Origin: Armatimonadota bacterium
Lineage (GTDB): Bacteria > Armatimonadota > Zipacnadia > Zipacnadales > UBA11051
DNA length: 7,855 nucleotides
NCBI GenBank assembly: GCA_003542955.1
Contig: DPJP01000359.1
Location: 1 to 7,855 of the forward strand
Direction: 5' to 3'
This document shows positions 1-7,209 of the stretch, in pieces; within the stretch, counting starts at the first letter, position 1; every line of letters begins with the position of its first letter. The position numbers and the translations under genes were made by a program. Under the pieces are notes generated by a model. It was not told where the DNA came from and ran no database searches. It was given only the letters and a program-made list of their open reading frames with translations.

Positions 1-945
1 GATGACCGCGCGCAGATGTACGGCAGCACCGCCGCGGCGGACTTCTCGCACATCGAGGGTCACGTCGACCACAGCGTCAACCTGCTGTTCACCTACAGCA
101 CAGACAAGGCCCTCACGGGCATGCTGGTCAATGTTGCCTGCCCCTCGCAGGCCAGCGAGAGCGGGCAGGACTTCGTCTCCGCCGACTACTGGCATGACGT
201 GCGCGGGGAGTTGCGCAGCCGCTACGGCGATAGGCTCTTCGTCCTCCCGCAGTGTTCGGCGGCAGGCGATCAGAGTCCTCACCGGCTGATCGCCAAGCGG
301 GCAGAGACGCGCATGCTCGAACTCAAGTACGGTGGAGGGACCGAACGCCCCCTCAATGCCGCCCTGCGCGCGGACATCGCCCGCCGCATTGCCGGCGCCG
401 TTGACGACGCTGAACCCGCAGCCCGCACAGACCTCCACGACACCGTCGTCATCAAGAACGAGCGGCGCACTCTCGGACTGGATCACTGGAACGTCACCGA
501 GACCGAGTATGCCTCGCTCAAGGAGCAGATCGCACAGCTCCAGGGCCAACTGGCCGATCTTGATGACAAAGATCCCCTGGGAGCCCAGCACACAGCGCTG
601 AACTCGCGGATCGCCTGGTGCACCCGCGCGCTCAACCGGTACGAGAACCCGCCGGAGAGCATCCCCAGCGACGTCAACATCATGCGCCTGGGTGAGATAG
701 CATTTGTGACCGTGCCGTTCGAGTACTACCTCGATTACGGCGACCGCATCAAGGGCGGCTCGCCGGCGCTGCAGACCTTCGTTGTCCAGCTTGCCGGCGG
801 CGGATCGTATCTGGCCACCGAGCGGGCCGCGCAGGGCCTCAGCTACGGCGCCGTCCCCGCAAGCTGCAGGGTCTCGCCCACCGGTGGGCAGCAGATTGTC
901 GACGAGTCGCTCCGTCTCCTCATGGAGATGTTTGGCGACGAGTGA
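1..945 (+). CDS. Neutral-ceramidase-like hydrolase, C-terminal part (5' end cut by window edge)
   Basis: The reading frame is open from base 1 to a TGA at 943-945. It lacks a start because about 168 N-terminal residues lie outside the window, judged by alignment with the complete paralogue at 1082-2542. The two proteins are about 74% identical by hand count over about 310 residues. Visible family features are the block with VNVACPSQ followed by FVSADYWH, then LPQCSAAGDQSPH, and near the C-terminus PFEYYLD and GGGSYLATERA. These resemble the neutral/alkaline ceramidase N-terminal-domain fold, which hydrolyses N-acyl amide bonds using zinc. The Glu of PFEYY and the Tyr of SYLAT fit the positions of two ceramidase metal ligands. 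A charged helical stretch, roughly encoded by 420-660, is the part most diverged from the paralogue. The true substrate is unknown; ceramide is not implied. Family assignment is moderately sure. Confidence 0.72.
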   Translation, partial: DDRAQMYGSTAAADFSHIEGHVDHSVNLLFTYSTDKALTGMLVNVACPSQASESGQDFVSADYWHDVRGELRSRYGDRLFVLPQCSAAGDQSPHRLIAKRAETRMLELKYGGGTERPLNAALRADIARRIAGAVDDAEPAARTDLHDTVVIKNERRTLGLDHWNVTETEYASLKEQIAQLQGQLADLDDKDPLGAQHTALNSRIAWCTRALNRYENPPESIPSDVNIMRLGEIAFVTVPFEYYLDYGDRIKGGSPALQTFVVQLAGGGSYLATERAAQGLSYGAVPASCRVSPTGGQQIVDESLRLLMEMFGDE

Positions 946-951
946 TCGAGC

Positions 952-966
952 CCGCGCGTGACGCGG
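952..966 (+). other. Short GC stem-loop after first ceramidase-like gene
   Basis: Seven bases after the stop codon lies a perfect five-base-pair stem, CCGCG and CGCGG, around a five-base loop. No T-rich run follows, so it is at best a weak or factor-assisted transcript end. Stems this short are frequent by chance in DNA this rich in GC. Confidence 0.2.
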
Positions 967-1055
967 CAGGCCACCTCGTTCATGGCCCAGATCTGTGCGG
1001 GGTAGTCTGAACGACCACGGCGCGACCTGGGCCGCTGAACGCTACTTGTGTCGGA

Positions 1056-1065
1056 ATTGTACAAT
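1056..1065 (+). promoter_or_regulatory. Possible -10 element within a 10-base palindrome
   Basis: ATTGTACAAT is a perfect 10-base palindrome and the most AT-rich spot in the 136-base gap before the second ceramidase-like gene. Its right part, TACAAT at 1060-1065, matches five of six bases of a sigma-70 -10 box. No convincing -35 box sits 16-18 bases upstream. The element lies only 17 bases before the chosen ATG, which would leave a very short leader. It may be a promoter, an operator or chance. Confidence 0.25.
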
Positions 1066-1081
1066 AGGACGGTGTGCCAGA

Positions 1082-2542
1082 ATGCACAACATCAGGATCG
1101 GCTGGTCGCAGCAGGACATCACACCCAATACCCCGGTCGCGCTGCACGGGCAGTTCAACCTGCGCATCGCGACGCGGGTGCAGGACCCCCTGACACTGAC
1201 GGCGCTGGCGCTCGATGCAGGCGATGACCATGCCGTGATCGTGTCGGTCGATGCCTGCGTTGTGACGAGCGACCTGCTCGCAGCCGCGCGTGCGGCACTG
1301 GCCGAAGGGCTGCCGGAACTGAATCCGGATAGTCTCATTATCAGCTCCACCCATACCCACACGGCGCCGTTCGGCAGCAACCGGGCCTGGCAGACCGATG
1401 ACGAGTACCTCGAGCCGATCAGGGAGCGCTATCCTGACTACATGTCCGTCGCCGAGTACGTCGACCTGTTGACTGAGTCGCTCGTGTCGGCAGTGTGCGA
1501 GGCCTGGGAGCGGCGGGCGGAGGGCTACCTCGGCTGGGGCTACTCGCACGCCGTCGTGGGCGAGAATCGCCGCGTGCGCTACTTTGATGACCGCGCGCAG
1601 ATGTACGGCAGCACCGCCACGGCGGATTTCTCCCACATCGAGGGTCACGTCGACCACAGCGTCAACCTGCTCTTCACCTACGATGTGGAGCGGGCGCTGA
1701 CCGGCATGCTGGTCAATGTGCCTTGCCCCTCGCAGGCCAGCGAGAGCGGGCAGGACTTCGTCTCGGCCGACTACTGGCATGATGCACGCGAGGAACTCCG
1801 CCGTCGGTACGGCAGCGGGCTGTTTGTGCTGCCGCAGGTCTCCGCTGCGGGCGATCAGAGCCCGCACAGGCTCATCGCCAGACGGGCTGAGGTGCGCATG
1901 CTTGAACTCAAGTATGGCGGCGGGACGGAGCGTCCCCTCAATGCCGCCCTGCGCGCCGACATCGCGCGCCGTATCGCCGACGCGGTTGATGACGCCGAGC
2001 CCGCCGTCCGCAAGGACCTCCGGGACGATGCAGTCCTCCGCCATGAGCGTCGCACGCTCGAGTTGGAGCACTGGCGCGTCACCGATGACGAGTACGCTAC
2101 GCTGCAGGAGCAGATCACACAGGCCGAGCGGCAGCTGACCGAGCTTGGCGATGCGGATCGGCTCAGCAACGAGTACAGCGTTCTGCGCTCCCGCATCATC
2201 TGGTATCGGGGTGCGGCCGAGCGTTACGAGCATCCGAAGCAGAGCGTGCCGATTGAGTTCAACGTCCTGCGCCTTGGCGATATCGCCTTTGTGACGGCGC
2301 CCTTCGAGTACTACCTCGACTTCGGTGACCGCATCAAGGGCCGCTCTCCGGCGCTGCAGACTTTGATCGTGCAGCTTGCCGGCGGCGGGCCCTACCTGCC
2401 GACGGAGCGCGCCGCGCGGGGGCTGAGTTACGGGGCCGTCCCGGCCAGTTGCTCGGTCTCGCCTGCCGGCGGGCAGCAGCTTGTCGATGCGGCAGTCGAG
2501 ATACTCGATGAGATGTTCGCCGACGACCAGGAGGCCACATAA
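1082..2542 (+). CDS. Neutral-ceramidase-like zinc hydrolase (complete tandem paralogue)
   Basis: The product has 486 residues. The ATG at 1082 is preferred over the GTG at 995: the family's opening motif, RIGWSQQDITPNTPVALHG, begins four residues after it, and an AGGA sits 12 bases upstream. The protein starts as neutral/alkaline ceramidase N-terminal domains do: DIT-P near residue 12, VQDPL at 33-37, the LALD strand at 42-45, VSVDA at 54-58, then SSTHTHTAP at 88-96 with likely zinc ligands His91/His93. Next come VNVPCPSQ (211-218), SADYWH (228-233), SAAGDQSPH (254-262), PFEYY with Glu409, and GGGPYLPTERA with Tyr438. A charged, heptad-like helical insert spans about 318-385. No signal peptide is visible, so a cytoplasmic location is likely. 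The usual His-containing CHPT-type motif appears as CPSQ. Substrate is unknown; an N-acyl amidase role is inferred from the fold only. Confidence 0.8.
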   Translation: MHNIRIGWSQQDITPNTPVALHGQFNLRIATRVQDPLTLTALALDAGDDHAVIVSVDACVVTSDLLAAARAALAEGLPELNPDSLIISSTHTHTAPFGSNRAWQTDDEYLEPIRERYPDYMSVAEYVDLLTESLVSAVCEAWERRAEGYLGWGYSHAVVGENRRVRYFDDRAQMYGSTATADFSHIEGHVDHSVNLLFTYDVERALTGMLVNVPCPSQASESGQDFVSADYWHDAREELRRRYGSGLFVLPQVSAAGDQSPHRLIARRAEVRMLELKYGGGTERPLNAALRADIARRIADAVDDAEPAVRKDLRDDAVLRHERRTLELEHWRVTDDEYATLQEQITQAERQLTELGDADRLSNEYSVLRSRIIWYRGAAERYEHPKQSVPIEFNVLRLGDIAFVTAPFEYYLDFGDRIKGRSPALQTLIVQLAGGGPYLPTERAARGLSYGAVPASCSVSPAGGQQLVDAAVEILDEMFADDQEAT

Positions 2543-2631
2543 CGCCGGTCGGCGGGCATAGGGACTGACGCGGGCGGCGCATTCACTCATCCACAGCACT
2601 CCGCTGAGGTAGTGTCGCTGTGGGCGGTACT

Positions 2632-2639
2632 GGGGGAAG
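2632..2639 (+). promoter_or_regulatory. Ribosome binding site fixing the ankyrin gene start
   Basis: GGGGGAAG lies five bases before the ATG at 2645. It makes that codon a better start than the upstream in-frame GTG at 2612, which has no comparable purine run and would place eleven extra residues before the signal peptide. Confidence 0.6.
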
Positions 2640-2644
2640 CGAGC

Positions 2645-3493
2645 ATGACAATGCGTGTGACTGCCACCGTGACGCTGGCAGCCCTGTGCATAGTGGGCCT
2701 GCTGCTGCCTGCGGCCGCGCAGGAGCATCCCCTGTTCGACATGGCTCGACAGGGGAATGTCGAGGGCCTCAATACGTCGCTCGCAGCGGGAGCGGACCCC
2801 AATGTACCAGCCTCCGACGGGGAACGCCCCCTCCACAAGGCGGCCTTCTATGGGCACATCGAGGCCGTCAGAGCACTGCTCGACCACGGTGCCGACCCGA
2901 ACATCCGCAACAATGGCGGAGCGACACCCCTGCGCCACGCAGCGATGCAGGGGCATGACGCGGTGTTTGACCTCCTGCTGGAACGCGGCGCGGACATCGA
3001 AGCCCTGGATGACCAGGGCGCCGGTCTGCTCCACTCGATGGCGCAGAGCGGGCAGGTGGGGATGGTGCGCTTTCTGCTCCGGCACGGCGCCGACCCCAAC
3101 ACCCGCGATCAGTCCGGAGCGACTCCGCTGCACGAGGCCGCGCGATGGGGGCACTACCGGGTGGCCGAGCTATTGGCCTACCGGGCGGATGTGAACAGCC
3201 GCACCGGCTACGGCTCTACGCCGCTGCACTGGGCCGCGCTCTACGGACGGACGGATACGGTGCGACTGCTGCTGCGACGCGGCGCGGATATCAGCATCCG
3301 GGATGGGCGCGGTGATCTGGCCCTGCACTGGGCCGCACGGCGCGGGCATGCCGACGCAGTCAGAGCCCTGCTGGAGCATGGCAGCCCGGTTGATGTCGCC
3401 AACCGCGAGGGCCAGACGGCGCTGCAGCTGGCGGAGACGCTGGGCTACGGCGCGGTCGCGGAGTTGCTCAGAGCGCACAACGGCACGCAGTAG
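2645..3493 (+). CDS. Exported ankyrin-repeat protein
   Basis: The product has 282 residues. A typical signal peptide opens it: basic Arg4, a hydrophobic core over residues 5-22 (LAALCIVGLLLP), and AAAQ before the likely cleavage near residue 25. Start choice rests on this and on a GGGGGAAG ribosome site. The rest is about eight consecutive 33-residue ankyrin repeats, recognisable by TPLH-AA--GH and LL--GAD-N. The first and last are caps, repeat 4 has GLLH in place of TPLH, and repeat 5 has Arg in place of the loop Gly (YRADVN). Ankyrin arrays bind other proteins and have no catalytic activity. Export places it in the periplasm or outside the cell, as for some known bacterial ankyrin proteins. 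It begins 102 bases after the ceramidase-like gene on the same strand, so it could share a transcript. The partner is unknown. Confidence 0.85.
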   Translation: MTMRVTATVTLAALCIVGLLLPAAAQEHPLFDMARQGNVEGLNTSLAAGADPNVPASDGERPLHKAAFYGHIEAVRALLDHGADPNIRNNGGATPLRHAAMQGHDAVFDLLLERGADIEALDDQGAGLLHSMAQSGQVGMVRFLLRHGADPNTRDQSGATPLHEAARWGHYRVAELLAYRADVNSRTGYGSTPLHWAALYGRTDTVRLLLRRGADISIRDGRGDLALHWAARRGHADAVRALLEHGSPVDVANREGQTALQLAETLGYGAVAELLRAHNGTQ

Positions 3494-3594
3494 CCGCGGG
3501 GGGCTCCGCTTAACGGACGCTCGAGAGGCCATCGGAGACGATGCTCCAGAGGGACGAGCCTCGGCGAGACGTGCAGGCAGCACGGGTGAGCCTC
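3494..3594. other. Convergent intergenic gap with two small stem-loops
   Basis: These 101 bases separate the 3' ends of the ankyrin gene (+) and the deacylase gene (-). Two perfect five-base-pair hairpins are present: CATCG/CGATG around a GAGA loop at 3530-3543, and CGTGC/GCACG around a five-base loop at 3570-3584. Either could slow polymerase from both directions, but neither has a T run, so a bidirectional terminator is only a possibility. The heptamer GAGCCTC occurs at 3556-3562 and again at 3588-3594. Confidence 0.25.
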
Positions 3595-5091
3595 CTACAT
3601 ATCGGTCCTGCGCAGCGCCCTGCCGTAGTTGCCCGCGGTAGTCTGACCATCCTTGACGGCGAACTCGCCATTGACGAGAACGTATTGAATGCCCTCCGGG
3701 TACTGGTGCGCGTCCAGGAACTCGGCCGTGTCGCGGACTCCCCATGGGTCGAACACCACGACGTCGGCGGCAAGGCCCTCCGCGAGCCTGCCACGGTCGG
3801 TGATGCCGAAATGCTCGGCATGCTGATGGGTCATCTTGTGGATTGCCTCCGGCAGCGTCAGCACGCGCTCATCGCGGACATACTTGGCAAGCACGCGCGG
3901 GAAGGTGCCGTAGTTGCGGGGATGCGCCTGCACACGCCTGTCGAGCTTCAGGGACGCGTCCGAGCCGATGCCGACAAGCGGGTGGGCAAGGATGCGCTTG
4001 AGGTTGTCCTCGGACATCGCGGTGACGATCGCCGACACACCGCCCATCTGCTCGAGCCGAATGCCGACCTCCAGCATATCCACACCCCACTGCTCGGCAA
4101 GCTGTGCCGGGGTCTTGCCCTCGACATCGGGGAGTGGCCCGCGCATGGAGCAGAACAGCAGTTGGTCAGGCCCGCCACGCTCCTCGTGAAGCCTGGCGAC
4201 CTCCTCCATCACCAGGTCGACGACGTCGGGGTCGCGCAGGTGGTCCCAACTGCCGCGCTCTTCCCTTATTTGGTGGGCGATCTGCGGCAGGGAGCGTGTG
4301 CGGCTGTTCTGTGATGCAATGTAGGGGTAGCGGTCGGCGCGCACTCTCAGTCCACGGTCTACGGCCTCCTCGATCATGCCGAAGACGGCGTCGAGCTTCT
4401 CCCAGTTGGCGGGGTTCATCGTCTTCAGGTGCGATATCTGCACTCGAATGCCGGTGTGCTGGGCGACTTCGAGTATCTCCCCGAGCGCCTGCAGCAGGTG
4501 CTCACGCTCCGAGCGGATGTGAGAAGCATAGATGCCGTCGCGTTTGCCCGCCGGGGTGGCGAACGCGAACACCTCGTCGCTGGTCTCCCAGTCTGTGGCA
4601 TACCCGACTGTAACACCGAAAGCGCCCTCGTCCATGGCCCGCTCGACTTCGGCCTGCATGAGCCTGTATTCTGCCGCAGTGAGAAAGCGGGCCTGATCCT
4701 CGCCGAAAAGGGCGCGACGGATGGTATGGTGGCCGGCCAGCACGGCGTAGTTGTGCTTCATGCCGAGCCGGTCTACTGCGTCCAGGTGCTCGCCGATGGG
4801 CCAGCCCGACCCGCCGCAATTGCCGCCGATGACTGTGGTCACGCCCTGGCGGAGCAGGTTATCCCCGTGCATGGTGTCCGTGCCCACGCTGCTGTTCACA
4901 TGCGTGTGGGCGTCGATGAAGCCGGGACAGACGACCATCCCCGTGGCATCAATCGTCTCAGTCGCTGACGCATCGCCCAGATTGCCGATTGCCTCGATCC
5001 TGCCGGCTCTGATTCCCACATCTGCCCGATAGCCCTCGGCGCCGGTGCCATCTATGACCGTGCCATGTCGGATGAGCATATCCATATCCAT
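3595..5091 (-). CDS. N-acyl-D-amino-acid deacylase (D-aminoacylase family amidohydrolase)
   Basis: The product has 498 residues, the usual length for this family. These metal-dependent amidohydrolases remove the acyl group from N-acyl-D-amino acids, giving a free D-amino acid and a carboxylate, normally in the cytoplasm. The order of motifs fits: IRHGTVIDGTG at the start, PGFIDAHTH with His62 and His64, GGNCGGS with Cys92 (the zinc-bridging Cys of D-aminoacylases), YASHIRSE with His191, QISHLKT with His221, RADRYPYIAS at 251-260, GIGSDAS with the probable catalytic Asp378, HPRNYGTFPRVLAKYVR near 390-406, and the C-terminal beta-sandwich AADVVVFDP. The ATG at 5091 has a strong AGGAAGG seven bases upstream, although ATG codons 3 and 5 are also in frame. 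It follows the membrane-protein gene by 58 bases on the same strand and is probably co-transcribed. Some members act on dipeptides or other N-acyl substrates, so the exact substrate is open. Confidence 0.88.
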   Translation of the reverse strand: MDMDMLIRHGTVIDGTGAEGYRADVGIRAGRIEAIGNLGDASATETIDATGMVVCPGFIDAHTHVNSSVGTDTMHGDNLLRQGVTTVIGGNCGGSGWPIGEHLDAVDRLGMKHNYAVLAGHHTIRRALFGEDQARFLTAAEYRLMQAEVERAMDEGAFGVTVGYATDWETSDEVFAFATPAGKRDGIYASHIRSEREHLLQALGEILEVAQHTGIRVQISHLKTMNPANWEKLDAVFGMIEEAVDRGLRVRADRYPYIASQNSRTRSLPQIAHQIREERGSWDHLRDPDVVDLVMEEVARLHEERGGPDQLLFCSMRGPLPDVEGKTPAQLAEQWGVDMLEVGIRLEQMGGVSAIVTAMSEDNLKRILAHPLVGIGSDASLKLDRRVQAHPRNYGTFPRVLAKYVRDERVLTLPEAIHKMTHQHAEHFGITDRGRLAEGLAADVVVFDPWGVRDTAEFLDAHQYPEGIQYVLVNGEFAVKDGQTTAGNYGRALRRTDM

Positions 5092-5098
5092 TTGAGCA

Positions 5099-5105
5099 CC
5101 TTCCT
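5099..5105 (-). promoter_or_regulatory. Ribosome binding site of the deacylase
   Basis: Read on the minus strand this is AGGAAGG, seven bases before the first of three closely spaced in-frame ATG codons (MDMDM). It supports the first ATG and suggests efficient translation in the 58-base gap after the membrane-protein gene. Confidence 0.65.
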
Positions 5106-5149
5106 GATGACGCCATGCGGGCCGTTGGCGCCGTTGTCAGAACCCATGG

Positions 5150-7099
5150 TTATCCGAAGTGGACCATATAGCCGGCGAGGATGTCGGGGCCGAGAATCGC
5201 CATTATGATGCGCGTGAGGCCCGCCAGCAGCAGGTCGGCCATCGCCAGGCCCAGGAAGAACGGCATCAACTGCCGGAACAGGCGCGCGCCGCCCAGCCGA
5301 TGGATTATCGCCTTCAGGACCCAGGTGATCAGGAACGGGCCCCACAGCGCGTAACCGTGGTTCAGAACTGCCAGGTAGCCCAGTGGACTGAACGGCGAAC
5401 GCATCCATAACTGCCGCAACACCACCAGCAGGCCCGTAACCACCGCGCCCGCGGCCACTCCCAGGTTCAGGTTGAGGTCGGGCGGCGAGGGTGTGTTGAG
5501 CACACCCGAGTAGCCGTTCCACAACGTCTGCGCGGTGCGGATGTTGTAGCCGCCCTGCGCCCCTCCGCCGTGCAGTACCAGCGCCCCGAAGTCGTAGTAG
5601 GACTTCAGGTTCAGGTAGTACGCGATCAGGCAGCCGAACACGAAGGCGACCACCATCAAGGCCGGCAGCGCCCGCGACCTGATCCCGCTCTCATGGGCCA
5701 GCGCCTCATTCTCTATCTGGTAGCCCATCTGAGAGCTGAAGTAACCCCGGCTGATCCAGGTGAAGGAGCCTATCAGCGCCAGGTTGGAGATGTCCCCGCC
5801 GCGTACCAGTGCCCCCGTCCCCACCAGGTTCGTGATCGTGGGAGCATGCTGGTTGAATGGGTAGGCCCACATGCTCGGTAGCCCGGCCTCGGCGCGCACA
5901 CGGGAGTAGACCAGGCCAAAGCCGAGAATCATGGCGAAGAACGGTATTGAGAACTTCGGTGAGAAGCCCATCACGGCCGTCCAGATGATGATGGCCGCGA
6001 ATCCACCCACGGAGCCGAGCAGGGCCCAGCGGTACGAGATGGGCTCATCGGAGTCGTCGATGCTCAGTTCGTTGCCGAATGCCTTCCGCACCGCCCTGCC
6101 GAGGTGACCGCGGCCGACCCAGAACAGGATCAGCATCATCGCCAGGTATGCGCCGGTGCCCTGCTGCTGCACGAAGGGGAAGCGCGCATCGGCTTGCAGG
6201 CCGAAGACCTCCGTGACCATCGTGAGCGTCGGCTGCAGCAGGTGGAAGAACCAGCCTGAGAAGAGCACATCGAGAGACACGAAGTACGCCAGCCCGATCA
6301 TCTGCGGGCGGTGGAACAGGTTCAGGCCACGGTATGCCGTCCACGGTTGGTCGGTGAACATCTGCCCCAGCGGGTAGCTCACTCCCAGTGCCTTTACAGC
6401 CGGATTGTAGGCGTTCAACACATTGAAGCCGTGATGGAGCGTCACCAGAGCCAGGGCGACCCAAACCAGGGGGTTGCGGAAGAACGATGCTCGCGAGCCC
6501 GGGGCCTCTCGCTGCACGATGCTCATGGGTATCAGCAGCAATGGAAAGCGGAGATGCTCCCGCTCGACCCATTGCCGCCGGAAGAGGCTTACGATGCACA
6601 GGCTGGTGAAGAACAAAAGCGTCATGAAGATGGTCCAGACGGTGAGTGGATACAGCCACGGGCCCCAGGGCACCGAACCGTCGTCGCTGCCCTCGTACAT
6701 CTGCCTGATGATCTCCGAGTCATGCGGGTGGAACCACTTCGGCATTGCCTCGAATATCTGGAGGAGATTGTCCTGCGGAGTCTGGAAGTAGAGGGGGTTA
6801 GTCACGAACGGTATGAGCATCTGCACGATGCCGAATGTGGTAGGGGGGATGCTGATGACCAGGAACATGTAGACGGCGACCAGCTCCCGGTTCGCCAACC
6901 CTCGCCGGAGCCATCGGGCAGTCAGCGGCGCCAGTGCCACCAGCAGGATCAGGCAGAAGACGGCCGGTACCGGCGGCACCGCCAGCAGGTAGACGGGCGC
7001 GTAGGGATTGCCGGAGGCCTGGATCAGGGAGGCCTGATGAATCCACAGAATCGAGATGACCGACAGCAGCAGTGAGATGATGATTGCGCGGCAAGTCAC
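5150..7099 (-). CDS. Polytopic membrane protein of the DUF6785/DUF6784 type
   Basis: The product has 649 residues and starts at GTG (7099), with only a weak GGGG seven bases upstream. The frame stays open further upstream, but the Thr-Cys-Arg-Ala-Ile start followed at once by a membrane helix fits the family. Many hydrophobic segments are visible, for example about 5-25, 34-59, 72-99, 151-173, 211-229, 266-290, 316-329, 359-378, 386-398, 478-497, 545-561, 583-600 and 611-636. Signatures I associate with the family are RRQWVEREHLRFPL (174-187), QQQGTGAYL (311-319), SRVRAEAGLPS (399-409) and, near the C-terminus, SPFSPLGYL and MPFFLGLAMADLL. The function is unknown. The architecture looks like a secondary transporter and somewhat resembles oligopeptide-transporter-type proteins. 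Its operon with a D-aminoacylase suggests, by inference only, a carrier for acylated amino acids or peptides. Confidence 0.82.
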   Translation of the reverse strand: MTCRAIIISLLLSVISILWIHQASLIQASGNPYAPVYLLAVPPVPAVFCLILLVALAPLTARWLRRGLANRELVAVYMFLVISIPPTTFGIVQMLIPFVTNPLYFQTPQDNLLQIFEAMPKWFHPHDSEIIRQMYEGSDDGSVPWGPWLYPLTVWTIFMTLLFFTSLCIVSLFRRQWVEREHLRFPLLLIPMSIVQREAPGSRASFFRNPLVWVALALVTLHHGFNVLNAYNPAVKALGVSYPLGQMFTDQPWTAYRGLNLFHRPQMIGLAYFVSLDVLFSGWFFHLLQPTLTMVTEVFGLQADARFPFVQQQGTGAYLAMMLILFWVGRGHLGRAVRKAFGNELSIDDSDEPISYRWALLGSVGGFAAIIIWTAVMGFSPKFSIPFFAMILGFGLVYSRVRAEAGLPSMWAYPFNQHAPTITNLVGTGALVRGGDISNLALIGSFTWISRGYFSSQMGYQIENEALAHESGIRSRALPALMVVAFVFGCLIAYYLNLKSYYDFGALVLHGGGAQGGYNIRTAQTLWNGYSGVLNTPSPPDLNLNLGVAAGAVVTGLLVVLRQLWMRSPFSPLGYLAVLNHGYALWGPFLITWVLKAIIHRLGGARLFRQLMPFFLGLAMADLLLAGLTRIIMAILGPDILAGYMVHFG

Positions 7100-7145
7100 T
7101 GTGAAGCCCCAAATCTCTTCTGCGCAGGCAGGACGCAGATGTACT

Positions 7146-7176
7146 CGATGCGGGCGTTGCCTACCCGGCGATGCGG
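7146..7176. repeat. Direct repeat CGATGCGG, two copies
   Basis: CGATGCGG occurs at 7146-7153 and 7169-7176. The copies start 23 bases apart, near two helical turns, so they would present the same face of the DNA to a dimeric regulator. They lie 47-77 bases upstream of the GTG start of the membrane-protein gene. Two octamers may be coincidence. Confidence 0.25.
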
Positions 7177-7209
7177 CTCTCTGGCCGGTATTGTGTTCGC
7201 GACACGTGG

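Noticed and set aside
2543..2554. A stem of CGCC and GGCG immediately after the second ceramidase-like gene as a terminator.
   Set aside because: It has only four base pairs and no T run, which is indistinguishable from chance in GC-rich DNA.
980..3154. A 724-codon open frame on the minus strand, opposite the second ceramidase-like gene and the ankyrin gene.
   Set aside because: It crosses a gene boundary and intergenic DNA. Its translation is rich in Arg, Gly, Ala and Val with no recognisable domain, and it lies opposite two genes with clear family motifs. Long antisense frames are expected in GC-rich coding DNA.
3541..4314. A 257-codon plus-strand frame opposite the 3' half of the deacylase gene.
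   Set aside because: The minus strand encodes conserved D-aminoacylase motifs here, and the plus-strand translation matches nothing recognisable.
6311..7075. A 254-codon plus-strand frame opposite the membrane-protein gene.
   Set aside because: Its translation is Gln-, Arg- and His-rich without motifs, as expected for the complement of hydrophobic codons. The minus strand clearly encodes membrane helices.
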